In this document: positions 50,663-59,060 of the stretch, piece by piece
Numbering within the stretch: position 1 is the first letter of the stretch
How the letters are laid out: the number at the start of each line of letters is the position of its first letter
DNA from: Elusimicrobiota bacterium
Lineage (GTDB): Bacteria; Elusimicrobiota; Elusimicrobia; UBA1565; UBA9628
NCBI GenBank assembly: GCA_016234805.1
Contig: JACRNU010000018.1
Span: 1 to 62,954, forward strand
Direction of reading: 5' to 3'
DNA length: 62,954 nt
Notes under the pieces: generated by a model
What the model was told of the DNA's origin: nothing
Database searches by the model: none
What the model saw: only the letters and a program-made list of their open reading frames with translations
Position numbers and translations under genes: made by a program

Positions 50663-52284
50663 TGTTTTTCTGCGGGAAGCCTTGCTTCCCGCAGGCGTTT
50701 TTTCAAGGGCCGCTTCTCCATGAGCAGGGCCGCGGCCAGGGCCTTTCGGGACGGCTCGTGGCCTGGGTCGATGGTGAGCTCCTGCCTGAAGTGCCTCGCC
50801 GCCTCGCTGCCGCGGCCGAGGCGCAGGAGGGCGACCCCCCAGTTGTAGTGGACGGCCTTGTGGCCGCGGCTCGCCTCGAGAGCGGCCGCGTAATGGTCCA
50901 AGGACTTCTGTTCCCGTCCCATGCGCACGAGCAGGTTGGCCAGGTTGTTGTGCGCCGCCCCATACCGCGGCTCGATCGACAACGCCTCCAGGAACAGGGC
51001 CGCGGCCTCCTCGTCTTTGCCTTGGCCGGCGCTGAGGTTCCCCAGGAAGAGCCGCGCGGGGGCGTGTCTCGGGTAGGCCGCGGCCGTGGCGGCCCAGAGC
51101 GTCTCGGAATCGCGCCAGACGCTTGTCTGCCGCCAGGTCAGGCCGGCCAGGAGGAGGACCGACATGCCTCCCGCGGCCATGGCCGCCCTCGCCGGCAGGC
51201 GGGAGACGGCCCACCCGTACAGGAGCGCGAACCCCAGGCAGGGGAGATAGGAGTAGCGGTCCGCCGCGATCTGCGGCCCGATCTGGACGAGGCCGGAGAC
51301 CGGGGCGATCGAGAGCGCGTAGAAGGCCCAGACGGCGACGAGTGCGGGCTGGCGCTTGGCGCGCAGGACAGCCAGCGCGGTGACCGCGGCGGCGCCGAGC
51401 GCGCACAGCGCGAACGTCGGGGCCATGGCCGGCAGGTTCGACGGCATGGGGTAGAGGGGCGAGAGGCTCAAGGGGAGCAGGGTCTTGGCGACGTAGAACA
51501 TGAGCCCGTAGCAGGCCACGCCGACTCGCCAAAGGACGTGGATCTTCTCGAGCGCCCAAACCGAGCCTGAGGCGACCTGCAGATGAACCGTGACCCCGGC
51601 GATGGCGGCAGCCGGGGCCAGGAACAGGACCTTCTCCAGCCAGACCGAGCGTTCCGGCGGCCGCAGCCATGCCCGGGGCGACGAGGAGATCCTGCCGAGC
51701 GGATAGAGGTCGAGCAGGATCAGCGCGAACGGCAGGGTCATGGCCATGCCCTTCGAGAGCAGTGACGCCGCGAAGCAGGCCAAGCCGGCGCCGAGCCTGC
51801 GCCGGAGGTAGAAGTGGATGGTCAAGAGGTAGAAGAGCCCGGAGAGGACGTCCCGGCGTTCGGATGCCCATGCGACGGACTCGACCCGCAGTGGGTGGAC
51901 CGCGAAGAAAAGCGCGGCGAGGAGAGCGGCCCCGGTCTTCCCCGGGGCACGGGCTTCCTCGAAGAGCCTCAGCGCCACGAGATAGAAGACCGCGGCCCCG
52001 GCCGCGTGCAGCGCCAGGCTCGTCAGATGGAAGCCCATGGGGCGCATGCCCCACAGGCTCCAATCCAGGGCCAGGGACATCCAGGTGAGAGGGGAATAGT
52101 GGCCTCCGCGGGGCCAGGGGGTGAACATCCAGCGGAGGTGCTCCAGGGTCCAGCCCTTGAATTCGTGATTGTTGACCAGGTACCAGCCGTCGTCAAAGTT
52201 GATGAAGCCGTTGCCGAGGCTGGGGAGGAAGGCCGCGAACGCGGCGGCCGCGACCAGGGCGGGGAAGAAGGCGCGGCGCATCAT
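50644..52284 (-). CDS. TMTC-like multi-span membrane protein with C-terminal TPRs
   Basis: 546 residues. About eleven hydrophobic spans fill residues 1-385, with the GT-C-type first loop INFDDGWYLVNNHEFKGW and the HYSPLTWMSLALDWSLWGM and HPLRVESVAWASERRDVLSG motifs typical of bacterial TMTC/O-mannosyltransferase-like proteins. At least three TPRs follow (about 400-520; YGAAHNNLANLLVRMG, KAVHYNWGVALLRLG). It is likely a lipid-linked-sugar glycosyltransferase acting outside the membrane. The stop TGA lies in the T-arm of tRNA-Leu on the other strand, so the last 20 or so residues are encoded by the antisense of its terminator and 3' end. Start at 52284 or the next codon 52281, 4 or 7 nt after a -10 box. 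Confidence 0.88.
   Translation of the reverse strand: MMRRAFFPALVAAAAFAAFLPSLGNGFINFDDGWYLVNNHEFKGWTLEHLRWMFTPWPRGGHYSPLTWMSLALDWSLWGMRPMGFHLTSLALHAAGAAVFYLVALRLFEEARAPGKTGAALLAALFFAVHPLRVESVAWASERRDVLSGLFYLLTIHFYLRRRLGAGLACFAASLLSKGMAMTLPFALILLDLYPLGRISSSPRAWLRPPERSVWLEKVLFLAPAAAIAGVTVHLQVASGSVWALEKIHVLWRVGVACYGLMFYVAKTLLPLSLSPLYPMPSNLPAMAPTFALCALGAAAVTALAVLRAKRQPALVAVWAFYALSIAPVSGLVQIGPQIAADRYSYLPCLGFALLYGWAVSRLPARAAMAAGGMSVLLLAGLTWRQTSVWRDSETLWAATAAAYPRHAPARLFLGNLSAGQGKDEEAAALFLEALSIEPRYGAAHNNLANLLVRMGREQKSLDHYAAALEASRGHKAVHYNWGVALLRLGRGSEAARHFRQELTIDPGHEPSRKALAAALLMEKRPLKKRLREARLPAEKHAQGGT
50670..50703 (+). terminator. Rho-independent terminator of tRNA-Leu
   Basis: 11-bp perfect stem CTGCGGGAAGC / GCTTCCCGCAG (50670-50680, 50684-50694) with a 3-nt loop and a run of T after it (50698-50703). 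On the other strand it is inside the TMTC-like coding region. Confidence 0.92.
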
Positions 52285-52288
52285 CCGT

Positions 52289-52294
52289 ATTCTA
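52289..52294 (-). promoter_or_regulatory. -10 box of the TMTC-like gene
   Basis: TAGAAT on the minus strand (52294-52289), 7 nt before the second of two adjacent ATG codons (52281). A leaderless message is likely. Confidence 0.5.
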
Positions 52295-52315
52295 TCTTGT
52301 TTTCAGAGCCCTTGA

Positions 52316-52345
52316 TTGGACAACGGCCGGGTTGTCATGATATAT
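52316..52345 (+). promoter_or_regulatory. Promoter for the GT-C gene
   Basis: TTGGAC (52316-52321), 18-nt spacer, TATATG (52340-52345) extended by TGA. Precedes the ATG at 52367 by 21 nt. Confidence 0.5.
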
Positions 52346-52366
52346 GGACGGAATCTTCCCTCCAGA

Positions 52367-54343
52367 ATGAACAACGGGATCGAGAACCGGCATCGGGCCG
52401 TCCTGGCTTTCGTCGGCCTGATGCTCGTGGGATTGGCGGTGCGCTGGACGGCCTGGGTCCGCGCTCCGGACTCGGCGTTCCTCGTCGACCGCGGGAGCGA
52501 TCGTTGGCTCGTCTACGACCGTCCCCCGAGTTTGCAGCTCTACCCTCTCGGGACCACGGCGGCTTTCTTCCGCAAGCGCTTCCTTCTGGACCGGAGGGTC
52601 TCGGACTGGACATTGGCCGTCCACGCCATGCGGGACTTCAGGGCCGGCGTCGACGGCAAGGAGCTCGGCCGGCCGTCCGACGGCTCGGGCTGGAAGTCGG
52701 GCGTGCTCGTGGCCGGGGCGGAGCCCCTTCCTCCCGGAGGGCACGAACTCGTGGTCATCGTCTCCAACCGCAACGGTCCGCCCGCCCTGATGGTGCGCAG
52801 TCTTGATCTGCCGGTGTCCGCGGGCCAGCCGTGGGAGGCTTCGCTCGACGGACGGCATTGGAGTCCGGCGCGGCCGGCCGGCAGGGTCCGCTGGCCCGAG
52901 CAAGTCCTTGCCCACCCAGGGACGCTTTGGGCGTTGGCCCGCTGGTGGCCCTGGCTCCTGCTCGCGTTCGCGTGCCCCCTGGCCTTCCTGTCCTTGGGCG
53001 GCAGGCTCGATGACCAGGGGGTCAAGCGGCTCATCCTGCTCGGCTGGGCCGCGCTGGGGATCAACAACGCGTGGAAGCTCCCGGTCAGCACGGGCTTCGA
53101 TTCGGACCTGCACATCTCCTACATGCGCCACCTTCTGGAGCACGGCAGCCTGCCGGTCGCCGGGGGAGTCACGCAGTTCTTCCAGCCGCCGCTCTATTAC
53201 CTGGTCAGCCTGCCGATCTACGCCGCGCTGCACGACGCCGTCAGCCTCCATGGGCTGGTGGCCGCGCTGCGCTGCGTGCCGTTGCTCTGCGGGTTGGGGC
53301 TGATCGAGGTGACCCATCGGATGGCTCGGCGGGTCTTTCCCGACCGGCCCGGCCTGCGCTCCGCCTCGGTCGCTGTTGCGGGGCTCTGCCCCATGAACAT
53401 CTATATGGCCCAGGCTCCAGGCAACGAGCCTCTCGCGGCATTCCTGACCGGCCTGACCCTTTCTCTTCTGCTGGGGTTCGTCCTCGAGCCTGCCGGCCGC
53501 AGGCCCGTCCGCGATTTCGCGGTCCTTGGCGCGGCCTTGGGTGCTGCCATGCTGTCCAAGGTCACGCCGTTCCTCCTGCTGCCGGTGATCGCGGCAGTTC
53601 TAGCCCGGCACTTCGTCCTGACGAACCTGGACTGGAAAGCGGCGTCCGCCAGAGCCGGAGCGTTCTTGGGGACTGCCCTGGCGGTCTGCGGCTGGTTCTA
53701 CGCCCGCAGCTATGCCCTTTTCGGCCGCCCATTCGTCGGCGGGTGGGATGTTGTGGGCCCGACCGGCTGGTGGCAGGATCCCGGCTATAGGGTATGGGGG
53801 CATTTCCTTTCCTTCGGCCGAAGCCTGACGAGGCCGATATTCTCCGGTCTTGCTGGAGCGTGGGATACGCTGCATTCGACGCTGTGGCTCGACGGGTTGC
53901 TCGGGGGGAACGCCTTGCATCCCCCGCCCTGGAACATGGCGCCCATGCTCCTGGGCTCGCTGCTCGGGCTCGTCCCTGCAGCGCTCGTCCTGGTCTCATC
54001 GCGGACCCTGGTGGGACAGGGGGGGCCCGACCGGCGGCCGGCTCTTATCCTTTGCTGGGGCTGCCTGGCGGTCTATCTCGCGGCCTTCCTGGACCTCCAG
54101 CTCAGGGTCCCCATCTTTTCCGTGGGCAAGGCCTCCTACCTGCTCGGTCTGGTGCCCTGCATCGGGATCCTGGCCGCGGCCGGGGCTGAGGCATTCCTGC
54201 CCGCGCCCGGCGTTAATGGCGCGGGCGTGCCGCTTCAATCCCAATGGGAAGGCGGCCTGCAAAGGGCTTGGCCCGCAAGGGTGCTTGCGGCGGCTCTCGC
54301 CTGTTGGGGGCTGGTCAGCTTTTGCGCGTTCTTCGTGCTCTAA
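52367..54343 (+). CDS. Multi-span membrane glycosyltransferase, GT-C/PMT-like
   Basis: 658 residues. One N-terminal span is followed by an extracytoplasmic beta-rich insert (about 30-190; FLVDRGSDRWLVYDRPP, GHELVVIVSNRNGPPA), then about ten spans. The loop STGFDSDLHISYMRHLL has an Asp-x-Asp resembling the catalytic GT-C first-loop motif, and QFFQPPLYYLVSLPIY matches PMT/ArnT-type enzymes. Start at 52367 follows the promoter; an in-frame ATG at 52337 would lie in the -10 region. It probably transfers a sugar from a polyprenyl carrier to protein or lipid on the outer face of the inner membrane. The C-terminus ends in a last span. Confidence 0.82.
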   Translation: MNNGIENRHRAVLAFVGLMLVGLAVRWTAWVRAPDSAFLVDRGSDRWLVYDRPPSLQLYPLGTTAAFFRKRFLLDRRVSDWTLAVHAMRDFRAGVDGKELGRPSDGSGWKSGVLVAGAEPLPPGGHELVVIVSNRNGPPALMVRSLDLPVSAGQPWEASLDGRHWSPARPAGRVRWPEQVLAHPGTLWALARWWPWLLLAFACPLAFLSLGGRLDDQGVKRLILLGWAALGINNAWKLPVSTGFDSDLHISYMRHLLEHGSLPVAGGVTQFFQPPLYYLVSLPIYAALHDAVSLHGLVAALRCVPLLCGLGLIEVTHRMARRVFPDRPGLRSASVAVAGLCPMNIYMAQAPGNEPLAAFLTGLTLSLLLGFVLEPAGRRPVRDFAVLGAALGAAMLSKVTPFLLLPVIAAVLARHFVLTNLDWKAASARAGAFLGTALAVCGWFYARSYALFGRPFVGGWDVVGPTGWWQDPGYRVWGHFLSFGRSLTRPIFSGLAGAWDTLHSTLWLDGLLGGNALHPPPWNMAPMLLGSLLGLVPAALVLVSSRTLVGQGGPDRRPALILCWGCLAVYLAAFLDLQLRVPIFSVGKASYLLGLVPCIGILAAAGAEAFLPAPGVNGAGVPLQSQWEGGLQRAWPARVLAAALACWGLVSFCAFFVL

Positions 54344-54376
54344 GGGCTCGTTAAGAAACGAGTGCCAAGAATCACA

Positions 54377-54405
54377 TTGACAGGAACCGGTTTTTCATGT
54401 ATAAA
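54377..54405 (+). promoter_or_regulatory. Consensus sigma-70-type promoter for the short pilin
   Basis: TTGACA (54377-54382), 17-nt spacer, TATAAA (54400-54405). Best promoter in the window. It gives a leader of about 80 nt, long for this genome, before the ATG at 54491. Confidence 0.85.
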
Positions 54406-54490
54406 TAAGGAGTAGCTCTCAAGCTCATGCCAGTATTGCTGATTCAACATATCTTCCCTGAAATTCATCATAACAGCAAAACAGGGGGTA

Positions 54491-54703
<213 letters not shown>

Positions 54704-54712
54704 GCTGGAAAA

Positions 54713-54750
54713 GGGAGGCTCCCCGGCAACGGGGGGCCTCCTTTCCTTTT
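54713..54750 (+). terminator. Rho-independent terminator between the pilin and pilD genes
   Basis: GGAGGCTCCCC / GGGGGGCCTCC stem (one G-T pair) with a 6-nt loop, then a T-rich tail (54742-54750). It ends 3 nt before the pilD ATG, so pilD needs read-through or its own start. Confidence 0.85.
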
Positions 54751-54752
54751 AG

Positions 54753-55541
54753 ATGATGACCGGATTGGCGGCGTGTTTCGGGATGTGCCTGGGCAGCTTC
54801 ATCAACGTGGTGGTCCACCGCGTGCCCAAGGGGCAGTCCTTATGGTACCCCGGGTCTCGATGCCCGAAGTGCCGCCGCTCCATCCGGTTCTATGACAACA
54901 TCCCTGTCCTGAGCTACCTGCTCTTGCGGGGCAGATGCCGGCGTTGCGGGGGCCGCATCTCCCCGCGGTATCCCTTCGTGGAGGCCCTCATGGGCGCCCT
55001 GGCATGCGGCCTGTGGGTCCTGGGAGGCGGCACGGCATGGGCGGGCCTGACGATCGGCGCTGCCGGCGCCCTGGTGGCCGTGGCCTTCATCGACTGGGAC
55101 ACCTTCCTCATCCCTGACGAGCTCTCATTGGGCCTGCTGGCGGCGGGCTTGCTGTTGGCGCCGCTGAACCCCTTCTTCGCGCAGAGCCTTGGCGACGGGG
55201 CCTGGTACTCCCGGATGCTGTCCTCCCTGGTCGGCGCGGGCACCGGGTTCGCCATCTGCTGGGCCACGGCCGAGTTCGGAGAGAGGCTGTTCAAGCGGGA
55301 GGCTCTGGGAGGGGGGGACGTCAAGCTCCTCGCCGCGGTCGGGGCTTGGACCGGCGCTCTCGGCGCCTTCGACTGCATGATGATCGGCGCGTTCGCCGGG
55401 TCGATCTACGGCGTGTCTCGGATGGCGGCCGGGACCCTCAAGAGATACGAGCCCATGCCTTTCGGACCTTTCTTGAGCGCTGCCGCGATCTTCAATTTCT
55501 TCAAGCTCCTGCCTTTTGGCTTCCCGTTCGGGCCCTATTGA
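54753..55541 (+). CDS. pilD: Prepilin peptidase / N-methyltransferase
   Basis: 262 residues; integral membrane aspartyl protease that cleaves and methylates type IV prepilins. N-terminal methyltransferase part GSFINVVVHRVPKGQSLW, zinc cysteines CPKC and CRRCGG, then about six spans. Catalytic Asp residues in AFIDWDTFLIPDELS and GGGDVKLLAAVGAW are present. The start ATGATG sits 3 nt after the pilin terminator and has no Shine-Dalgarno. The end overlaps the convergent GT22-like gene by 7 nt. It should process the short pilin just upstream. Confidence 0.95.
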   Translation: MMTGLAACFGMCLGSFINVVVHRVPKGQSLWYPGSRCPKCRRSIRFYDNIPVLSYLLLRGRCRRCGGRISPRYPFVEALMGALACGLWVLGGGTAWAGLTIGAAGALVAVAFIDWDTFLIPDELSLGLLAAGLLLAPLNPFFAQSLGDGAWYSRMLSSLVGAGTGFAICWATAEFGERLFKREALGGGDVKLLAAVGAWTGALGAFDCMMIGAFAGSIYGVSRMAAGTLKRYEPMPFGPFLSAAAIFNFFKLLPFGFPFGPY

Positions 55542-57406
55542 CCGAAGGTTCCGCCCCCGCCCGCGGCCAGGAAATCCGAGCAGCGGACGAGCTTGAAGGA
55601 GGGTATGCCCTTCTTCAAGGAGGCCGGCCAGGCGTCGGTCCTCGACCAGGAAGGAGGGAACGCGGCGACCGCGGGCCAAGGCTGGAGCACGAGGTCCTTG
55701 AAGGCGTGGTCCCAGGAGGAGAGCAGGACCAGGGCCGCGGGGTCCTTCGCGCACTCCCCGAGCAGGAGCGGCGCCGGGGTGTAGCGGAAGTCCAGGCCCG
55801 GCGGCATCGCGAAGGTGAAGGCATCGCGCAGGGGGCAGGGGCCTTCGCGGCGCAGGGAGCGGTCGATGGCGGTCACGGCGTCCGGGCAAGTGAGTTGTGC
55901 GTTGTCCTCTCCGCGCCGCATCTCGGCATAGGGCGCGCCGAAGCCGGCGTACAGGAAGCTCCGGGAGAGGACCCGGCTCCCGGGGGGAAGCTCCCAGAGC
56001 GCGGCCTCGGCCCGGGCTGAGTCCTGCACAAGCCCGAACAGCGTCATCCCCGCGAGGCCTGCGATGTTGAGCAGCGCGACCGCCTTGAGATAGGGCGGGC
56101 ACAGGCCTGCCAGGCGCAGCTTCCATGCCTCCCGTGCCGGGAACCGCGAGGCCGCCTCGAAGAGCCCGAGCAGGAGAAGCAGGAACACGACGAAGGCCGG
56201 GGCGAGGAAGCGCATCTCCTTATGGGGGACCGCGAAGTGGGCCGCGAGGAAGAGGGCCAGGCCTCCGGTCAGGGACGCGTACCAGGGGCTGCGGCGCAGC
56301 CAGACCGCGGCCAGGACCAGCCAGACCCACAGCAGGGGGTTGAGCGTGTAGGAGATCGCGCCGGTCGCGTACCAATGCCAAGGCTGGACGCCGAAGAGGC
56401 TGGCGCGGTCATGGAGGATGTTCGCCGCGAAATAGTTCCAAGGCGAGAGAGCCGGGACTCCATACCCCCAGGCATCGATCGCCAAGCCCAGGGGCAGGGT
56501 CGCCAGGACTCCGGCCGCGAACCATGCCAGGCAGGCCAGGAGGAGGCGGCCCCCTCCGGGGACCTGTCGTCCCTGCAGCGTTATCGCCGCAGGGACCTGC
56601 GGTAGGGAGTAACTCCTTTCCGCAGGCCCTTTCCGCAGGCCCAGGACGATGCGGGTCAGCCAGAAGCCAGCGACGAAGAACGCGGTCTGGAACCTGCTCC
56701 AGAAGGCCAATCCGGCCGCGGCGCCGCTCAAGGCTGCCAGGAGCGCGATGTTCCGGGGCGCGGCCGCCTTCCCGGAGGTGGAGGTCTCGAGGCGGTGCCA
56801 GGCACCCAGGGCTGCCAGGAGCCAGATGGTTGAGAAGGCTTCGGAGGAATGGCGCACCAGCAGGGCGGGCAGGAACCACATGGTTCCCACGAGGATCCGT
56901 CCCCAGGAAAGCAGTTCCGGCGTTCCGGGCTCGGGCGAGCCCCTGGCTGCCGGGGCTGTCCGGCCTCTGGCCGGCCGGCGTCCTGGAAGCTCTGCGGCCA
57001 GGGCCGCCGGATCGTCCTGCGCCAGCCACATCCGCCAAGACCACAGCGCGACGCAGGCCAGCAGCAGGACCTGCACGAGGAGGAGGGCGCGCTCCACTGC
57101 CCAGTAGCGGTATCCGGCCAGCGCGGTCACGGGAGCGACCAGGGCGTAGTAGAAGGCTGGCTGGAACCAAGGCCGCAGCCTGAGCTCATAGTCCCAGGGC
57201 ATGTGATGCTCCGGCTGGACCCCCAGCTTCAAGGCCAGGAAGGCCGAGATCTGTCCCTTTTCGTCCGGATGGTGGAAGCCCTTGATCGAGAAGGCCGTGA
57301 CCAGGGCCAAGGCCAGCCAGAGCCATAGCCCCCAGGCAGGCAGGGAGGTCAAGCCTTCCCACGCTGCTGCCAGGCGCTCCCGCGGTCCTCGGCGTGCGTC
57401 GTCCAT
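55535..57406 (-). CDS. GT22-like (Alg9/PIG-B type) membrane mannosyltransferase
   Basis: 623 residues with about ten spans. The first extracytoplasmic loop has HHPDEKGQ, the catalytic HPDE-type motif of the GT22 family, and later PHKEMRFL gives the family's second motif. Two loops look inserted: an Arg/Pro/Gly-rich one around residues 135-165 and one around 285-312 whose DNA is a small repeat (56570-56641). The C-terminal 150 residues are a soluble outer domain. It probably adds mannose or a similar sugar from a polyprenyl phosphate donor. Bacterial GT22 members are few and mostly uncharacterised. Convergent with pilD. Confidence 0.85.
   Translation of the reverse strand: MDDARRGPRERLAAAWEGLTSLPAWGLWLWLALALVTAFSIKGFHHPDEKGQISAFLALKLGVQPEHHMPWDYELRLRPWFQPAFYYALVAPVTALAGYRYWAVERALLLVQVLLLACVALWSWRMWLAQDDPAALAAELPGRRPARGRTAPAARGSPEPGTPELLSWGRILVGTMWFLPALLVRHSSEAFSTIWLLAALGAWHRLETSTSGKAAAPRNIALLAALSGAAAGLAFWSRFQTAFFVAGFWLTRIVLGLRKGPAERSYSLPQVPAAITLQGRQVPGGGRLLLACLAWFAAGVLATLPLGLAIDAWGYGVPALSPWNYFAANILHDRASLFGVQPWHWYATGAISYTLNPLLWVWLVLAAVWLRRSPWYASLTGGLALFLAAHFAVPHKEMRFLAPAFVVFLLLLLGLFEAASRFPAREAWKLRLAGLCPPYLKAVALLNIAGLAGMTLFGLVQDSARAEAALWELPPGSRVLSRSFLYAGFGAPYAEMRRGEDNAQLTCPDAVTAIDRSLRREGPCPLRDAFTFAMPPGLDFRYTPAPLLLGECAKDPAALVLLSSWDHAFKDLVLQPWPAVAAFPPSWSRTDAWPASLKKGIPSFKLVRCSDFLAAGGGGTFGQ
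56570..56641. repeat. Short repeat-rich insert inside the GT22-like gene
   Basis: Inverted repeat GTCCCTGC (56570-56577) with GCAGGGAC (56590-56597), then two tandem copies of the 13-mer CCTTTCCGCAGGC (56616-56628, 56629-56641). The segment keeps the frame and falls between membrane spans. Just before it is GCCCCCTCCGG, the start of the motif of the repeats at 23747 and 42726. Confidence 0.6.
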
Positions 57407-57454
57407 GCCACGGGAATCATATCAAACGACGGGGACAGAGGCGGTGGGGGGAAA

Positions 57455-57463
57455 TGCTAACAT
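57455..57463 (+). promoter_or_regulatory. Extended -10 promoter of the radical SAM gene
   Basis: TGCTAACAT (57455-57463), 9 nt before the ATG at 57473; no Shine-Dalgarno fits, so probably leaderless. Confidence 0.5.
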
Positions 57464-57472
57464 GTGGGTCCC

Positions 57473-59059
57473 ATGAAACTCCTGCTGACATCCGTGTTCG
57501 GTCCCTACGGCGTGGACGACGACTACGGCCGCAAGGACAACCTGATGGAGCTCCTGCACAACCAGGTCACCAGGGAGCAGGGCCTGTTCTCCCCGCGCAT
57601 GAACAACGAGAGCTACGGCCTGCACCTCATGGCCGAGAACGTGCCGGTTCCGGCCCTGGTGCTGGATTTCCCGTCGGAAGGCCGGTTCGTTAGGGAGATC
57701 AAGAAGGGCTACGACTACGTGGGCATCTCCTTCATCGTGCCGAATTTCAAGAAGGCCAAGCGCATGGCGGAACTCGTGCGCCTCCACGCTCCGGGCTCGA
57801 AGATCATCCTGGGCGGGCACGGCACGAGCATCGAAGGCGTCGAAGCCTCCATCCCGCACGACCATGTGTGCCGCGGGGACGGCGTGGCTTTCCTCAGGGG
57901 CCTGCTCGGCGCCGACCCTGCCGCTCCCATCAGGCATCCAGCGCGCAGGACCTCGTTCGGCAGGCACGTGATGGGCATCCCCCTCGACAGCCGGCTCAAC
58001 ACCGGGATCGTCCTCACCGGGGTAGGGTGCGCCAACGCGTGCCGCTTCTGCTGCACCTCGCATTACTTCCAGCGCAAGTACGTGCCCTTCCTCAAGACGG
58101 GCCGGGAGGTCTTCGAAGTCTGCCTGGACCTCGAGGCCCGGCTCAAGACCACGGACTTCTCCATCATGGACGAGAACTTTTTGAAGGAGGAGGCGCGCGC
58201 CCGGGAGCTCCTCGACCTCATGGAGCGTCACGGCAAGCCCTACACCTTCAGCATCTTCTCCTCCGCCGAGACCGTGGCCCGGGTCGGGGTGGACTTCCTC
58301 CAGCGGCTCGGCGTGGAGTTCCTGTGGATCGGGGTCGAGTCCAAGAAGGAGGTCTTCGAGAAGAACAAGGGGGCCGATTTCCCCAGGCTGGTCCGGAGCC
58401 TGCGCAACGAGGGGGTCAATGTCCTGGCCTCCGGCATCCTGTTCCTCGAGCACCACGACCAGCGCACCATCCACGAGGACGTGGGCTTCATGGTGGACTT
58501 AAACGCCGACCTGGTGCAGTTCATGCAGCTCGGCCCCATGCCCGGCACCCAGCTCCACGACGACTACAAGAAGCAGGGCAAGCTCATCGAAGGCGTGCCC
58601 CGCGAGGAGCAGCACGGCCAGGGCAGGATCTGGTTCCGCCATCCTCATTTCACCCAGGAGGAGTCCCACGCCTACTTGCTGGCCGCGTTCCGCAAGGACT
58701 ACGAGGTCAACGGGCCTTCGATCCTCCGCATGGCCGACACTGCCCTGCAGGGGTACCGGGCAACGGCCAATACGGCCGACCCATTCCTGCGGCTGCGCCA
58801 TGGGACCCGGCGGGCCCAGGCCTTGAGGCTCCATCCCCTGCTCGGCGCCCTGGTGCGCTTCGCTCCCACGACCCAGGCCCGGGCGCACGCGAGGGTCATC
58901 CGGGACGAATACGGCCGGGTCTTCGGCAAGCCGTCTTTGACCGGAAAGTTCCTTTCCGCCCTGGCCCATGGCCTCATGGTCAAGGAGATGGTCCGCAGCC
59001 GCCTGGTCCCGGACAACCTCCGCCAGCCTCCCACGAGGCTGACCTCCTACGGGATATAA
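57473..59059 (+). CDS. B12-binding-type radical SAM protein
   Basis: 528 residues. N-terminal region (about 30-150) resembles a cobalamin-binding domain (YDYVGISFIVPNFKKAKRMAELV, KIILGGHGTSIEG). The radical SAM core has CANACRFC (CxxxCxxC) near residue 186, preceded by TGVGC. Downstream are the DENFLKEE and IGVESKKEVFEKNKG motifs of the B12-radical SAM/HopR-like group. A conserved C-terminal region of about 130 residues is rich in Arg and Leu. The substrate is unknown; lipid or peptidyl modification is common for this group. The neighbour gene begins 1 nt after its stop, so the pair may work together. Confidence 0.9.
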   Translation: MKLLLTSVFGPYGVDDDYGRKDNLMELLHNQVTREQGLFSPRMNNESYGLHLMAENVPVPALVLDFPSEGRFVREIKKGYDYVGISFIVPNFKKAKRMAELVRLHAPGSKIILGGHGTSIEGVEASIPHDHVCRGDGVAFLRGLLGADPAAPIRHPARRTSFGRHVMGIPLDSRLNTGIVLTGVGCANACRFCCTSHYFQRKYVPFLKTGREVFEVCLDLEARLKTTDFSIMDENFLKEEARARELLDLMERHGKPYTFSIFSSAETVARVGVDFLQRLGVEFLWIGVESKKEVFEKNKGADFPRLVRSLRNEGVNVLASGILFLEHHDQRTIHEDVGFMVDLNADLVQFMQLGPMPGTQLHDDYKKQGKLIEGVPREEQHGQGRIWFRHPHFTQEESHAYLLAAFRKDYEVNGPSILRMADTALQGYRATANTADPFLRLRHGTRRAQALRLHPLLGALVRFAPTTQARAHARVIRDEYGRVFGKPSLTGKFLSALAHGLMVKEMVRSRLVPDNLRQPPTRLTSYGI

Positions 59060-59060
59060 C

